Positions 1 through 12,280 of a stretch of 64,000 nucleotides of DNA are shown here, one piece after another (position 1 is the stretch's first letter; every line of letters starts with the position of its first letter). Made by a program: the position numbers and the translations under genes. Under the pieces are notes generated by a model. That model was not told the DNA's origin and ran no database searches. It saw only the letters and a program-made list of their open reading frames with translations. This stretch comes from Gammaproteobacteria bacterium (GTDB lineage Bacteria; Pseudomonadota; Gammaproteobacteria; Nitrosococcales; Methylophagaceae): the NCBI GenBank assembly GCA_029210875.1, contig JARGFJ010000001.1, forward strand, positions 1-64,000, read 5' to 3'.

Positions 1-77
1 TAAAAGGTCGTCATAATTGCCCAAGGGGGTCAATTTTACTACGGTGCTAGGGGGTCAGTTTTGCAGTGTTGGTGACA
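1..77. mobile_element. Possible terminal segment of an IS21-type insertion sequence
   Basis: Two tandem 25-nt units begin at 24 and 49, each opening AGGGGGTCA and followed by a TTTTRC core; the segment then closes with GGTGACA at 71-77. Repeated GGGTCA-TTTTAC units just inside a terminus ending in CA are what I remember of IS21-family ends, and the TAA at position 1 could close an istB-like frame lying to the left of the window. No transposase sequence is visible here, and the other end is absent, so family and boundary are inferred from pattern only. Confidence 0.35.
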
Positions 78-144
78 GTTGTAGCCGGAGCTGAGCATAC
101 TTGCTGCTGGTCAGTGGCTTTGGCTGATGTTTTGGTACATTAAC

Positions 145-600
145 TTAAACATGTATAGTCTGCTTTGTAGATTGCTTATCAACAACATGTGTATGATCTG
201 GCGTTGCTATATCCTGTAATGCTTGAAGTATATGGTGGCGGGTAATGGTGCCAACTAGACGATTATCTTTGACCACTGGATATCGTTTAAATGTGCCATT
301 TAAAAATAACTCTGCAACTTCAAGGATAGGTGCATCAACGTCAATTGTATCAACGCCTGTGGTCATAAATTCAGATACATGTCCACCGGCGCCATCTTGT
401 TGGTAGGCAGTATTTAAGGCTACTTGCATACAGTCTTTTTCAGATAAGAAACCAATCAGATTGCTATGTTGATCGATAACAGGAGCGCCTGAGAGGCCAA
501 ATTCTAGCATTTTATGAATTGCTCGTAATACATCCATGTCTGGCGTAAATGTTATCTTGGTCACGGCCATGTAATCTTTTACTTTTAATGATGCGAGCAT
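145..600 (-). CDS. CBS-domain pair protein
   Basis: This 151-residue cytosolic protein consists of two CBS motifs (about residues 8-60 and 75-130) and little else. CBS pairs usually bind adenine nucleotides and regulate a partner protein, so this is a stand-alone sensor module of unknown target. A strong GGGAG ribosome site lies just before the ATG. It is the last gene of the rightward-to-leftward nqr run, only 18 nt after nqrM, so co-transcription with the sodium pump is likely. Whether it regulates NQR is inference from position; no catalytic domain is fused to it. Confidence 0.85.
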   Translation of the reverse strand: MLASLKVKDYMAVTKITFTPDMDVLRAIHKMLEFGLSGAPVIDQHSNLIGFLSEKDCMQVALNTAYQQDGAGGHVSEFMTTGVDTIDVDAPILEVAELFLNGTFKRYPVVKDNRLVGTITRHHILQALQDIATPDHTHVVDKQSTKQTIHV

Positions 601-618
601 GTTTTTCTCCCATACTAT

Positions 619-819
619 TTAGTTATTATCGTTTTGTTTCCGTCTAGCACATTCTTGTTTTTCAGTCGCTGAACAAGCACCGCTACAACTTCCAGATAGG
701 CCTATTTGGTTCAAGCCGCCACAGCTACCTTTGATTGCTGGTCTACCTGCAATGACACCAATCGCCATGGCAATAATGGCGATAGCTATTATGATAAATG
801 TTGCTATGAAAACTGACAT
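619..819 (-). CDS. nqrM: NQR maturation protein NqrM
   Basis: A 66-residue protein with one N-terminal membrane helix (about residues 2-25) followed by a cysteine-rich tail containing GSCGGLNQIGL and further cysteines. This is the DUF539/NqrM pattern; NqrM is known to be needed for inserting the intramembrane iron centre held by NqrD and NqrE. The ATG at 819 overlaps the nqrF stop codon (TGATG), which fixes the start and shows translational coupling. A TTG one codon earlier is possible but unnecessary. Its place directly after nqrF is the standard arrangement. Confidence 0.9.
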   Translation of the reverse strand: MSVFIATFIIIAIAIIAMAIGVIAGRPAIKGSCGGLNQIGLSGSCSGACSATEKQECARRKQNDNN

Positions 820-2039
820 CAACCACCAAAGTCATCAAGGAAGATGCTGTCACGTTCAACACCAAGATCTTCGAGCATATTTATAACGGCTGAATTCATC
901 ATAGGTGGCCCACACATGTAATATTCACAATCTTCTGGGGCAGGATGATCTTTTAGATAATTATCCCGTAATACGTTATGTATAAAGCCGGTGTAGCCCT
1001 TCCAATTATCTTCTGGCATTGGATCAGAGAGTGCAACATGCCATTCGAAATTATCATTTTCAGCTTGAAGTGCATCAAAATCTTCGAAATAAAACATTTC
1101 GCGGACACTACGCGCACCGTACCAGAAGGATATTTTGCGCTTGCTATGTAAACGTCGTAATTGGTCAAAAATATGTGAGCGCATAGGTGCCATACCAGCA
1201 CCACCACCGATAAATACCATTTCTTTCTCGGTATTTTTGGCAAAGAATTCACCAAATGGTCCTGAAATAGTAACTTTATCACCTTCTTTTAAATTAAATA
1301 TGTACGATGACATTTGCCCAGGAGGTGTATCGTCATTAGTACCAGGAGGCGGAGAAGCGATGCGAACATTGAGCATGATGATGCCTTCTTCTAATGGATA
1401 GTTAGCCATAGAGTAGGCACGCACTACATCATTTTTTACGACTGATTTATAGCGCCACATATCGAAACGATCCCAATCTTCACGATATTCATCAGCTATA
1501 GCAAAGTCTTTGTATTCACTTATATGAGGTGGACATTCGATCTGAATAAATCCACCTGCTTTAAAGTCTACTTTTTCACCTGCGGGTAGCTCTAAAACAA
1601 GTTCCTTGATAAAGGTGGCTACATTATCATTAGAACGTACAGTACATTCCCATTTTTTTACACCAAATACCTCTTCAGGTACCTGGATCTTCATATCTTG
1701 TTTGACCGCAACTTGGCATGACAAACGATCACACTCAGCAGCTTCGCGTTTGGTAATGTGTGATTGTTCTGTTGGTAAGATAGAGCCGCCGCCTTCAAAC
1801 ACCTTAACTTTGCATTGACCACATGTGCCACCACCACCACAGGCTGATGAAACAAATAAATTTGCATCAGCTAAAGCGCCTAATAGTTTTCCGCCTGCAG
1901 AGGTTTTGACCACTTTCTCGTCATTGATGGTGATGGTTATGTCACCAGTAGATACTAATTTAGAGCGCGCACCAATGATCAAAAAAACCAATGCCATGAT
2001 AATGACTGTGAACAGCACAATGCCGAGTACGATTTCCAT
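819..2039 (-). CDS. nqrF: Na+-translocating NADH:quinone reductase subunit F
   Basis: NqrF takes electrons from NADH through FAD to a 2Fe-2S centre, the entry point of the sodium pump. The 406 residues show an N-terminal membrane helix (about 3-22), a plant-type ferredoxin domain with cysteines at 67, 73, 76 and 108, an FAD-binding RAYSMANYP motif and an NADH-binding [10 protein letters not shown] motif, and a C-terminal CGPPMMN segment. Length is typical. It overlaps nqrE by one base (TAATG) and nqrM by three. Confidence 0.97.
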   Translation of the reverse strand: MEIVLGIVLFTVIIMALVFLIIGARSKLVSTGDITITINDEKVVKTSAGGKLLGALADANLFVSSACGGGGTCGQCKVKVFEGGGSILPTEQSHITKREAAECDRLSCQVAVKQDMKIQVPEEVFGVKKWECTVRSNDNVATFIKELVLELPAGEKVDFKAGGFIQIECPPHISEYKDFAIADEYREDWDRFDMWRYKSVVKNDVVRAYSMANYPLEEGIIMLNVRIASPPPGTNDDTPPGQMSSYIFNLKEGDKVTISGPFGEFFAKNTEKEMVFIGGGAGMAPMRSHIFDQLRRLHSKRKISFWYGARSVREMFYFEDFDALQAENDNFEWHVALSDPMPEDNWKGYTGFIHNVLRDNYLKDHPAPEDCEYYMCGPPMMNSAVINMLEDLGVERDSIFLDDFGG

Positions 2040-2647
2040 TAAAGTTGAATCCCCGAGAATGCCATAAAACCGAGTGCCATAAGCCCTGCGGTAATAAATG
2101 TAATACCCAAGCCTTGTAGGCCATCTGGTACATCAGAATATTTTAGTTTTTCTCTAATACCTGCAATTGCAGTGATTGCCATGGCCCATCCTAAGCCGCT
2201 ACCCACACCATAGACTGCACTCTCAGCAAAGTTATAATCACGCTCAACCATAAATAAAGTTCCCCCTAAAATGGCACAATTCACAGTAATTAGAGGTAAG
2301 AAAATACCTAGGGCGTTATAAAGTGCTGGTGCATATTTATCCATTGCCATTTCAAGAATTTGTACCATCGCTGCAATGACACCGATATAACTGATCAAGC
2401 CTAAAAAGCTTAAATCAACATCAGGTAATCCAGCCCATGCTAATGCGCCGTCTTTTAATAGCAGTTGGTATATCAGATTATTTGCTGGAACAGTGATCGC
2501 CTGGACCATCACCACTGCGATACCTAGCCCTAGTGCTGTTTCAATCTTTTTAGATACAGCAAGGAATGTACACATTCCCAGAAAGAACGATAAGGCTAAA
2601 TTTTCAATAAAAATAGACTTAATAAAGAGGCTTAAATAATGTTCCAT
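2039..2647 (-). CDS. nqrE: Na+-translocating NADH:quinone reductase subunit E
   Basis: A 202-residue, very hydrophobic protein with about six membrane helices, homologous to NqrD and RnfA. The pair NqrD/NqrE holds the cysteine-ligated iron centre within the membrane; cysteines at about residues 26 and 120 fit that role. It abuts nqrD without a gap and overlaps nqrF by one base, so all three are translated as a coupled set. Confidence 0.96.
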   Translation of the reverse strand: MEHYLSLFIKSIFIENLALSFFLGMCTFLAVSKKIETALGLGIAVVMVQAITVPANNLIYQLLLKDGALAWAGLPDVDLSFLGLISYIGVIAAMVQILEMAMDKYAPALYNALGIFLPLITVNCAILGGTLFMVERDYNFAESAVYGVGSGLGWAMAITAIAGIREKLKYSDVPDGLQGLGITFITAGLMALGFMAFSGIQL

Positions 2648-3310
2648 TTATAGCACCTCCGTCCGATGAACCTGATGAATTTGATAATCAGCAGGCTCAA
2701 CCTGTTCTTTTTTGACACTACGGATCAGCCAGATCAGTAGACCTATAACGAAAAATGCACTTGGTGGTAATAACATTAGTCCATTTGGAATATACCAACC
2801 ACCTTCATTAGCGACTGGAATAATTTGATGACCAAATAATTTACCCGCACCAAGCAACTCACGAAAAAATGCTACGACAAGTAATATGAGACTGTAACCC
2901 AGACCATTACCAATCCCATCGAAGAAGCTCAATAATGGCGGGTTCTTCATAGCAAATGCTTCTGCACGGCCTAATACGATACAGTTAGTAATTATCAAAC
3001 CAACAAATACAGAGAGTTGTTTGCTTGCCTCATAAGCATAAGCCTTGAGAATTTGATCAACAACAATAACCAGTGATGCAATGATTGTCATTTGGACGAT
3101 AATACGAATACTGGAGGGAATATGATTTCGAATAGAACTGATAAAGGCGCTTGAAAATGCAGTTACTGTCGTTAGAGCAATACTCATAATAACAGCCGCC
3201 ATCATATTTGTAGTAACAGCTAAAGCTGAACAGACACCTAATACCTGTAACGTGATTGGATTGTTATCGATTAGCGGATCGATGACACTAGATTTTATTA
3301 CGTTAGCCAT
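2648..3310 (-). CDS. nqrD: Na+-translocating NADH:quinone reductase subunit D
   Basis: A 220-residue membrane protein with about six helices. It carries the family features [11 protein letters not shown] near residue 26 and [13 protein letters not shown] near residue 108; the cysteines in both help ligate the intramembrane iron shared with NqrE. It is three bases from the end of nqrC and directly adjacent to nqrE. The charged C-terminal tail is ordinary for this subunit. Confidence 0.96.
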   Translation of the reverse strand: MANVIKSSVIDPLIDNNPITLQVLGVCSALAVTTNMMAAVIMSIALTTVTAFSSAFISSIRNHIPSSIRIIVQMTIIASLVIVVDQILKAYAYEASKQLSVFVGLIITNCIVLGRAEAFAMKNPPLLSFFDGIGNGLGYSLILLVVAFFRELLGAGKLFGHQIIPVANEGGWYIPNGLMLLPPSAFFVIGLLIWLIRSVKKEQVEPADYQIHQVHRTEVL

Positions 3311-3313
3311 TGT

Positions 3314-4135
3314 CTAATTTCCTACTTCTGAACGCATTTTTTTCAAATAAGGACCAAAAGCATTGTCACCTAGCCAGTAGTTAACTAAGTTTGAAACACC
3401 TTTACTGGTAAGTGATGCTCCCGATAGACCATCAACCTGATGTTCAGCATCTGCCATTTTATAATCAACATGGCCACGAACGACTTTGATTTTTAAGTTG
3501 CCATTTTCATCAAATGCTTTTTTACCTTGCCAGAGTTGACGCCATTTAGGATTATCAACTTCACCGCCTAATCCTGGCGTTTCAGCATGGGCATAAAAAC
3601 GCAGACCACTGATTGTGTTAAAGTCATTTTCGAACGAAATGAAACCATATAATGTGGACCATAAGCCATAGCCATGAATGGGTAAAACTACTTGTTTAAT
3701 CGCATTATCTTCTTTCAAAATATACACTTTAGCCAGTTTTGCTCTGCTACCGATATTGGCTATATCCTGTTCTTGGGTTAGTTTTATACTTTGTGCAGGA
3801 TCACCAGCGGCTTTACGTTGATCATAACTAGTAGCATCAATATCAGTTGCGTAGGCGCCTGTTTCAAGATCAACGAGCTGTATCTCAAATTGTTCAAAGG
3901 CTTTATCGAGATCAGCTTTATTGTTGAGCATGCCTGTTACCGCTAATATATTTTTCTTGATATCAGCCTGTTTATTTACAATTTGCTTGGATTTAAGCGC
4001 AATCGCAGCGGTTGAAACTAATACCGAACAAACCAGACATAACAGCGCTGCCACGATGATTGTTTTGGTAGGATTATCATTTGGCAAACTTAATATTTGG
4101 CCAATGATCCCTTGTTTTTGTGTGTTCTCTGTCAT
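3314..4135 (-). CDS. nqrC: Na+-translocating NADH:quinone reductase subunit C
   Basis: NqrC carries a covalently bound FMN on the periplasmic side. The 273-residue protein has one N-terminal membrane helix (about 25-48) and an FMN-binding domain. The flavinylation motif is visible as DGLSGASLTS near residue 238, with the threonine as the expected attachment site. It sits four bases after nqrB in the standard subunit order. Confidence 0.96.
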   Translation of the reverse strand: MTENTQKQGIIGQILSLPNDNPTKTIIVAALLCLVCSVLVSTAAIALKSKQIVNKQADIKKNILAVTGMLNNKADLDKAFEQFEIQLVDLETGAYATDIDATSYDQRKAAGDPAQSIKLTQEQDIANIGSRAKLAKVYILKEDNAIKQVVLPIHGYGLWSTLYGFISFENDFNTISGLRFYAHAETPGLGGEVDNPKWRQLWQGKKAFDENGNLKIKVVRGHVDYKMADAEHQVDGLSGASLTSKGVSNLVNYWLGDNAFGPYLKKMRSEVGN

Positions 4136-4139
4136 GGCA

Positions 4140-5348
4140 TTAACTTCGTTTTAGTCTGCGTTGAACATTGGCACGAACGACAAAATAGTCGATTAATGGT
4201 GCAAAAAGGTTGGCAAATAAGATGGCTAGCATAATACCTTCAGGAAATGCAGGATTAATCACACGAATCAGCACGGTCATAAACCCAATTAAAACGCCAT
4301 AAATCCAGCGACCTTTATTCGTCATCGATGCTGAAACAGGATCAGTTGCCATGAAAATCATGCCGAAAGCAAAGCCGCCCAGAGTTAAGTGCCAATACCA
4401 GGGCAAGGCAAACATCGGATTAGTATCACTACCAATTAAGTTAAACAGTAGTGAGGTTGCGACCATGCCAAAAAACACACCAAAAATGATGCGATAGGAG
4501 GCGATGCGAGTATAAAGTAGAAACGCTGCACCTAACAGACAGGCCAGGGTTGATGTTTCCCCTAACGAACCCTGCATAGCGCCGAGAAAGGTTTGTGACC
4601 ATGTGAAACCGGCATTGGTGATGGCTTCTAATCCGCCTGCCGCACCTAATGCTAATGGTGTGGCACCACTGAAGCCATCAATTGCCGTCCACACGGCATC
4701 ACCAGACATTTGAGCAGGATAGGCAAAGTATAAAAATGCACGACCAGTTAAGGCTGGATTAAGAAAGTTTTTACCTGTACCACCAAAGACTTCTTTACCT
4801 AAAACTACACCAAAAATAATCCCTAATGCGACTTGCCATAAAGGTGTTGACGGTGGCAGTATCAATGAATAAAGCATTGATGTAACCAGAAAACCTTCGT
4901 TTACTTCATGGTTACGAACGGCTGCAAACAGCACCTCAAACGTACCACCAGCAATTAAGGTAGTAAGATAAATGGGTAAGAAATACAGCAAGCCGTGAAA
5001 CATATTGGCAAATAGGCTATTCGGATCAAAACCTATTCCTAACACGTTGATCAAAGTGCCTCGCCAGCTATCAAGCTCAGTCATATTAAGTTGAGCCATT
5101 GCGGAATTGGCTTGATAGCCGGTATTCCAAAGCATCATCAGGATGACTGGAAATGTTGCTAAAACCACAAACGACATTATGCGTTTTAAATCAATCGCAT
5201 CGCGTACATGAGGTGAACCTCGTGTCGTATCTGCGGGTGAATACAGGAATGTATCAACCATTTCATAAACAGCGAAATACTTATGGTATGGGCCGCCTTT
5301 CTGGAATGACGGTTCTATCCGGTCAAGGAAACGTCGCAAACGCGCCAT
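4140..5348 (-). CDS. nqrB: Na+-translocating NADH:quinone reductase subunit B
   Basis: The 402-residue NqrB is the large membrane subunit, with a covalently bound FMN, riboflavin and part of the sodium path. The N-terminal cytosolic stretch is followed by about ten helices. The FMN attachment motif is [10 protein letters not shown] near residue 225. [16 protein letters not shown] segment is typical of the family. It is two bases after nqrA. Confidence 0.97.
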   Translation of the reverse strand: MARLRRFLDRIEPSFQKGGPYHKYFAVYEMVDTFLYSPADTTRGSPHVRDAIDLKRIMSFVVLATFPVILMMLWNTGYQANSAMAQLNMTELDSWRGTLINVLGIGFDPNSLFANMFHGLLYFLPIYLTTLIAGGTFEVLFAAVRNHEVNEGFLVTSMLYSLILPPSTPLWQVALGIIFGVVLGKEVFGGTGKNFLNPALTGRAFLYFAYPAQMSGDAVWTAIDGFSGATPLALGAAGGLEAITNAGFTWSQTFLGAMQGSLGETSTLACLLGAAFLLYTRIASYRIIFGVFFGMVATSLLFNLIGSDTNPMFALPWYWHLTLGGFAFGMIFMATDPVSASMTNKGRWIYGVLIGFMTVLIRVINPAFPEGIMLAILFANLFAPLIDYFVVRANVQRRLKRS

Positions 5349-5350
5349 AT

Positions 5351-6703
<1,353 letters not shown>

Positions 6704-6811
6704 CTAATCGGAGACATTTTGATTGCCTTCGATCCCAACTCCTTTTTTCTAAGATGCACATAAGTATAAGGATTGTAGGCGCATATTGGAAGGCAATACA
6801 CTTTAATTTTT

Positions 6812-7957
6812 CTATGATTTTTCCAGCCAACGCCATCCAATTAGAAATGCAATCAAGCTTAGTATTGCCGCGAGGCTAAATGTGAAGGTCGGTCCTGGTG
6901 TTAACCAAAGATAGCCACTGAACAAACTGCCAATTGCACCACCAGTTCCGAAGCCTACGCTACTGTATAAAGCTTGCCCTCGACCTTGGTTTTTTCCGGT
7001 AAAGTGTTGATGAACCCAGGCTATTGCTGCTACATGAAATGTACCAAAACTTGCTGCATGTAAGATTTGGGCAAAAATCAGTAAGGGCAAACTATCGGGA
7101 TAAAAACCGATAATAAACCAGCGAGCAGAACCGAGTAATATACTGATAAGCAATACTTTCTTTATCCCAAGAGCGGGTAGCCACTGATGCATGAATAAAA
7201 ACACAATCACTTCAGCGATAACACCGATAGCCCATAACTGACCAATGAGGCTACGTTCGTAATGATGTTGCTCAAGATAGATGGTATAAAAGGTGTAAAA
7301 AGGACCATGACTGATTTGAACCAAAAAACAGATACTTAAAAAAGCAATGACTTCCGGTCGTTTTAATACTGTTAACAGTGTTGTGGTATTGAGTGTCATG
7401 TGGCGTGAGGATGATTCGGGCACACTGAGACTGACTAACCAAATTCCAGACATTGCAATTAACATTGCATAAGGAACAATATTGGCGTCAAAGTGTTCAA
7501 GTAATGTGCCTAAAACAGCGACGGTGACGATAAAACCTATTGAGCCCCATAGACGAATTTTGCTGTAATGATGGCTATGGTCACCGAGGTGTTGCAGGGT
7601 AGTGACCTCAAATTGAGGTAATGATGCATTCCAAAAGAAACTGAATATCAGCATGGTGCCGGCTATCCAAATATAGCTGTTATCGAATAATAAAGCTGAG
7701 AAGGCGATGACACCGCATAAGCTTGCAAAGCGTACAATTCGCATCCGCTGCCCATGGTGATCAGCAATCCAACCCCAAATATTGGGCGCAATGATGCGAG
7801 TCGCGAGTAATAGTGCTGTCAGTTCGCCGATTTCTTTTGCAGAAAACCCTTGCCACTGGAGATATAAGCCCCAATAAGGTACGAGTACACCTAAAGAAGC
7901 AAAATAACAGAAATAGAAACCGGACAAACGCCAATATGGGGTGTGTTTTAGCGGCAC
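6812..7957 (-). CDS. MFS transporter of the HcaT / phenylpropionate-permease-like type
   Basis: A 381-residue integral membrane protein with about twelve helices and the MFS_1-like signature at the start (YFASLGVLVPYWGLYLQW). The loop WIADHHGQRMR near residue 63 is the MFS motif between helices 2 and 3. The closest family I recognise is the 3-phenylpropionate permease-like (HcaT/YcaD-related) group, whose substrates are mostly unknown. It starts 12 nt after the aroC... side of the operon, immediately downstream of aroC on the same strand, with nqrA following after a 115-nt gap. The substrate cannot be read from sequence. Confidence 0.85.
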   Translation of the reverse strand: MPLKHTPYWRLSGFYFCYFASLGVLVPYWGLYLQWQGFSAKEIGELTALLLATRIIAPNIWGWIADHHGQRMRIVRFASLCGVIAFSALLFDNSYIWIAGTMLIFSFFWNASLPQFEVTTLQHLGDHSHHYSKIRLWGSIGFIVTVAVLGTLLEHFDANIVPYAMLIAMSGIWLVSLSVPESSSRHMTLNTTTLLTVLKRPEVIAFLSICFLVQISHGPFYTFYTIYLEQHHYERSLIGQLWAIGVIAEVIVFLFMHQWLPALGIKKVLLISILLGSARWFIIGFYPDSLPLLIFAQILHAASFGTFHVAAIAWVHQHFTGKNQGRGQALYSSVGFGTGGAIGSLFSGYLWLTPGPTFTFSLAAILSLIAFLIGWRWLEKS

Positions 7958-7969
7958 TCTAGATCTAAA

Positions 7970-9061
7970 TTATGCTTGTGCAGGTATAACGGGTGTATTG
8001 CTAACAACATCCATATTTTGTGCACGATGACGTAACATATGATCCATTAAGACGATAGCTAACATTGCTTCTGCTATTGGTGTTGCGCGTATACCAACAC
8101 AAGGATCGTGGCGGCCTTTGGTCACAACTTCAATCGGTTCACCACGGGTATTCACACTTTTACCGGGGATACTAAGACTGGATGTGGCTTTAAGTGCCAT
8201 ACTCACCAAAATATCTTGACCACTTGAAATACCGCCCAAAATACCGCCTGCATTATTGCTCAAAAAGCCTTCAGGAGTGATTTCATCACGATGTTCAGTA
8301 CCTTTTTGAGTGACTGAGTTAAAACCAGCGCCAATTTCAACACCTTTAACGGCATTGATGCTCATCATGGCATGTGCAATATCCGCATCAAGACGATCAA
8401 AGATAGGTTCTCCTAAGCCCGGTGGTACATTTCTAGCGATAACATTGATGCGAGCGCCAATAGAATCGCCTTTTAGACTTTGCATATAGTCCATTAGCGC
8501 TTGTTCTTTATCAGGATCAGGATTGAAAAAGGCACTTTGTTCTAGATGCGACCAATCAAGGTTTTCAATTGTTACAGGACCAAGTTGAGCTAAATATCCC
8601 TGAATTTCGATGTCGTATCGTTGGCGCAGATATTTTTTCGCGATACCGCCGGCAGCAACGCGCATGGCTGTTTCACGAGCAGAGGAGCGGCCACCGCCAC
8701 GATAGTCACGAAAACCATATTTCTGATGATAGGTGTAATCAGCATGAGCAGGGCGAAATTGTTCTGAAATATTGCCATAATCTTTTGAACGCTGATCAGT
8801 GTTTTCTATAATCATTCCAATTGGTGTACCAGTCGTTTTTCCCTCAAATACACCAGATAAAATTTTGACTTCATCGGCTTCACGGCGCTGGGTGACATAG
8901 CGCGTTTTGCCAGGTCTACGACGATCTAGATCACCTTGTAAATCTGTTTCGGTTAATTCGAGTCCTGGAGGACAGCCATCAACGATACAGCCGATCGACG
9001 TACCATGGCTTTCACCAAAAGAGGTGACTGTAAATAATTTTCCGAAACTGTTGCCTGACAT
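7970..9061 (-). CDS. aroC: Chorismate synthase
   Basis: AroC converts 5-enolpyruvylshikimate-3-phosphate to chorismate using reduced FMN. The 363-residue length is normal. Signatures visible are [14 protein letters not shown] near residue 16, the basic [19 protein letters not shown] near 46-65, [17 protein letters not shown] near 123, and the C-terminal [17 protein letters not shown]. It lies between mgtE upstream and the MFS gene downstream on the same strand; no functional link to either is evident. Confidence 0.97.
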   Translation of the reverse strand: MSGNSFGKLFTVTSFGESHGTSIGCIVDGCPPGLELTETDLQGDLDRRRPGKTRYVTQRREADEVKILSGVFEGKTTGTPIGMIIENTDQRSKDYGNISEQFRPAHADYTYHQKYGFRDYRGGGRSSARETAMRVAAGGIAKKYLRQRYDIEIQGYLAQLGPVTIENLDWSHLEQSAFFNPDPDKEQALMDYMQSLKGDSIGARINVIARNVPPGLGEPIFDRLDADIAHAMMSINAVKGVEIGAGFNSVTQKGTEHRDEITPEGFLSNNAGGILGGISSGQDILVSMALKATSSLSIPGKSVNTRGEPIEVVTKGRHDPCVGIRATPIAEAMLAIVLMDHMLRHRAQNMDVVSNTPVIPAQA

Positions 9062-9085
9062 AACGTAACCTAAGTAAAAATCTGA

Positions 9086-10441
9086 TTAAACAAGAAATAG
9101 AGTAGCAAATCCTAAGAAAGCCATAAAACCAACGACATCAGTTACCGTCGTTAATAGCACGCCACCTGATAATGCGGGATCGATACCAAAATGTCGTAAC
9201 ATCACTGGAATTGTAACGCCAGCCAGTGCTGCGGCAACTAAATTGATAATGATGGCGACGCCAATTAAGACACCGAGTTCGACATTGCTAAACCACAAAC
9301 TGGTCACAATTGCGATAGCTATAGCCCAAATCAATCCATTACTGGCACCTACTGCCAGTTCTTTGCGTAATAACCAATTTTGATTGCTTTTATTTAATTG
9401 ACCCAATGCCATAGATCGAATAACAAGCGTTAAGGTCTGGCTACCAGCAACCCCCCCCATACTGGCGACAATAGGCATTAAAACAGCCAAAGCGACTTGT
9501 TTTTCAATAGTGGTATCAAATAAGCCTATAACCCACGATGCTAGAAAAGCGGTTAATAAATTTACGCCTAACCATAATGAGCGGCGATGAACACTTTTTC
9601 TAACTGGAGCAAACGTATCTTCATCTTCACTCAAACCAGCCATACTTAACATGGAGTGTTCGGCTTCATCTCGAATAACGTCAACCACGTCATCGATGGT
9701 GATACGACCTAATAAACGATTGTTTTTATCGATAACGGGTGCTGAGATAAGGTCATGTTTTTCAAAGCGATGCGCAACATCACGATCTGGCATATTGGCA
9801 TTAATCGCTTCGATTTGATGCGACATGGTCTCAGTCACCGTTAAGGAGCGGCTACGACTGACTATTTGGGACAAAGCCAAAGTGCCTAGGTAATGATCTT
9901 CATGGTCAACAACATAAAGACTATCGGTATTTGTTGGAATCGTGCCCAGCATTCTTAAATACCGTAATACAACTTCCAAGGTGATATCTGAGCGAACGGT
10001 AATGACGTCGGTATTCATCAAACCACCGGCAGTATCTTCCTCATAGGCAAGAACTTGTTCGACACGACGTCGATGTTGGCCGTCCATGGTTTGCAAAACT
10101 TCGCGCATGATATGTTCAGGTAAGTCCTGCAAAATATCGGCAACATCATCGGCATCTAGATCTTCGGTGGCATTAACCAGGTCAGCAGTATCCATGTACT
10201 GAATAAGGTCGAGACGTACATCCTCACCGAGATAGGTTAATACATCACCACGAAGATCGGGGTTGATGATGGGCCAACATATTTTTCGCTCTACTGGCGG
10301 TAATGATTCAAGTAAATGAGCTGTTTCAGCTGGGTGAAGACTGGCTAATAGACGACGCATGCGCACATAACGACCGCTTTTCAGCGCTTCATTTAGCGTA
10401 TGTATGGGCTGATTAAGTACGTTGTGAGTTTGATCAGGCAT
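9086..10441 (-). CDS. mgtE: Magnesium channel MgtE
   Basis: The 451-residue protein has the MgtE order: an N-terminal helical domain (about 1-130) with the DLDADDVADILQDLP motif, two CBS domains (about 135-255), and five membrane helices from about residue 285. GVAGSQTLTLVIRSMALG is the pore-region signature. In MgtE the cytosolic domains sense Mg2+ and close the channel. Position downstream of the PTS genes after an 84-nt gap is a common arrangement in beta- and gammaproteobacteria. No Mg riboswitch is visible before it. Confidence 0.95.
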   Translation of the reverse strand: MPDQTHNVLNQPIHTLNEALKSGRYVRMRRLLASLHPAETAHLLESLPPVERKICWPIINPDLRGDVLTYLGEDVRLDLIQYMDTADLVNATEDLDADDVADILQDLPEHIMREVLQTMDGQHRRRVEQVLAYEEDTAGGLMNTDVITVRSDITLEVVLRYLRMLGTIPTNTDSLYVVDHEDHYLGTLALSQIVSRSRSLTVTETMSHQIEAINANMPDRDVAHRFEKHDLISAPVIDKNNRLLGRITIDDVVDVIRDEAEHSMLSMAGLSEDEDTFAPVRKSVHRRSLWLGVNLLTAFLASWVIGLFDTTIEKQVALAVLMPIVASMGGVAGSQTLTLVIRSMALGQLNKSNQNWLLRKELAVGASNGLIWAIAIAIVTSLWFSNVELGVLIGVAIIINLVAAALAGVTIPVMLRHFGIDPALSGGVLLTTVTDVVGFMAFLGFATLFLV

Positions 10442-10525
10442 CGTCAGTCCAATTTGGCTAATGAGTGAGAGGCGAAATTTACCGCACTATTTTAGCCTGC
10501 TTAAGGTCTGACTGGATAGGTTTTA

Positions 10526-12280
10526 TTAGAGTCCAATACGATGCGTATTATTGATTTTATCTAAAATTTTCTCAGCATCAAAAGGATTAGACATATTCAA
10601 GATCTGCAATGTATTTTCTGGTAGATTTTTTAAGTTAGATTCATTAATAATTTTCTTTACTTCAAGTACTGCATTGGGATGCATACTAAAAATTTCTAAT
10701 CCCATAGCAAGCAATAAGCGCGTAAAACGGGGGTCACTTGCCATTTCGCCACACATTGATACTGGAATATTCTGATGTTTACCCGCTTGCAATGTCATAA
10801 AAATCAGCCGTAACACAGCAGGATGTAACGGATCATAAAGATAGTTAACCTGATCATCAATACGATCAATGGCGAGGGTATATTGAATTAAGTCGTTGGT
10901 ACCAATCGATAGGAAATCTACCTCTTTGGCAAAGATCTCGGCACATACCGCACTGGCAGGTATTTCGATCATCACACCGATTTCGATATGACGGTCATAG
11001 TCTAAACCTTCGTTATCGAGTTCCTGTTTGCAGGACTCAAGTAATAATTTAGCTTGTGTCAACTCTTGCATTGTTGACACCATTGGAAACATGATTTTGA
11101 TTTTGCCAAAGGCAGAGGCGCGTAAAATTGCGCGCAGTTGAGTTCTAAAAATGTTGGGTTGTTTTAGACATAATCGAATTGCACGAAGCCCTAGAGCCGG
11201 GTTGGTTACGGTCTGACTTAAATTACGTCCACCATCAACCGTTTTATCTGCGCCCAAGTCAAAGGTACGAATGGTGACAGGCATATTGTTCATACTTTCA
11301 ACGACATCACGATAGGCAGATAGTTGTTCTTCTTCTTCTGGTGGGGCGCTGCGGTTCATGTATAAGAACTCAGTACGATAAAGACCTATACCTTCCGCAC
11401 CAGAGTTACTAATCGTTTTGATATCTTCTGGTAATTCCGCATTAACCAATAACTTGATTGCCTTATTATCTTGGGTCTGAGTTGGCTGAGATTTATAACG
11501 ACTTAGAGAGGCGATATGCTGTTTAAACGCAATCTGACGTTGTTGATATTCGGCAGTAATAGCGTCATCAGCACCAGCGATCAATGTGCCTGTTTCACCA
11601 TCAATAATCAGTAGTTCATTATCTTGAATATAGCGTCGAACTGACTCAATACCGACAATGGCTGGAATACCTAAACTTCGGGCTAAAATAGTAGTATGAG
11701 AAGTGGTACCGCCATGCTCGGTAACAAACGCAGCAATTTCCTGGTGCTGCATTAACACAGTATCAGCAGGGGTTAGATCTTCAGCAATAATGATATGGCC
11801 TTTTAACCGACCATCAGGAATTTCATGATCGGCTACATTTTCATCAGCCAAAATGCGATGAATACGGTTGACGACATGATCCACATCATCTTGACGTGTA
11901 CGTAGATAAGGATCATCCATTTCATTAAATACATTAATTAACGCATCACGCTGAAGTTGTAACGCCCATTCAGCGTTACATAAGCGTGAGCGTATCATTT
12001 CAATAGGGACTTGAGTTAATGAGGAATCATTGAGCATCAATAAGTAGGTATCAATAAATGACGCAACATCAGTCGGGGCATTGGCAGGAATATGTTGACG
12101 AATTGAACGTAGTTGTTGGCGTGCACCTTCAATTGCTGCTCGTAAGCGGTCAACTTCTTGCTCGACACTAAATTTGGGGATCAGATATTCACGAACATCA
12201 GGTTGGTTGTGAAATAAAATGTGTGCCTTGCCGATGGCAATACCACGAGAAACACCAATCCCTTGTAACTCAAGTGTCAT
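10526..12280 (-). CDS. ptsI: PTS enzyme I (phosphoenolpyruvate-protein phosphotransferase)
   Basis: Enzyme I autophosphorylates from PEP and passes phosphate to HPr. The 584 residues include an N-terminal swivelling domain with phospho-accepting His195 in GGTTSHTTILARS and a C-terminal PEP-binding TIM barrel with MCGEMASD. There is no GAF domain, so it is the PtsI-length form rather than PtsP of PTS-Ntr. It overlaps the HPr gene by four bases. With no EIIB or EIIC nearby, the chain probably serves regulation rather than sugar uptake; that is inference from the window only. Confidence 0.95.
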   Translation of the reverse strand: MTLELQGIGVSRGIAIGKAHILFHNQPDVREYLIPKFSVEQEVDRLRAAIEGARQQLRSIRQHIPANAPTDVASFIDTYLLMLNDSSLTQVPIEMIRSRLCNAEWALQLQRDALINVFNEMDDPYLRTRQDDVDHVVNRIHRILADENVADHEIPDGRLKGHIIIAEDLTPADTVLMQHQEIAAFVTEHGGTTSHTTILARSLGIPAIVGIESVRRYIQDNELLIIDGETGTLIAGADDAITAEYQQRQIAFKQHIASLSRYKSQPTQTQDNKAIKLLVNAELPEDIKTISNSGAEGIGLYRTEFLYMNRSAPPEEEEQLSAYRDVVESMNNMPVTIRTFDLGADKTVDGGRNLSQTVTNPALGLRAIRLCLKQPNIFRTQLRAILRASAFGKIKIMFPMVSTMQELTQAKLLLESCKQELDNEGLDYDRHIEIGVMIEIPASAVCAEIFAKEVDFLSIGTNDLIQYTLAIDRIDDQVNYLYDPLHPAVLRLIFMTLQAGKHQNIPVSMCGEMASDPRFTRLLLAMGLEIFSMHPNAVLEVKKIINESNLKNLPENTLQILNMSNPFDAEKILDKINNTHRIGL

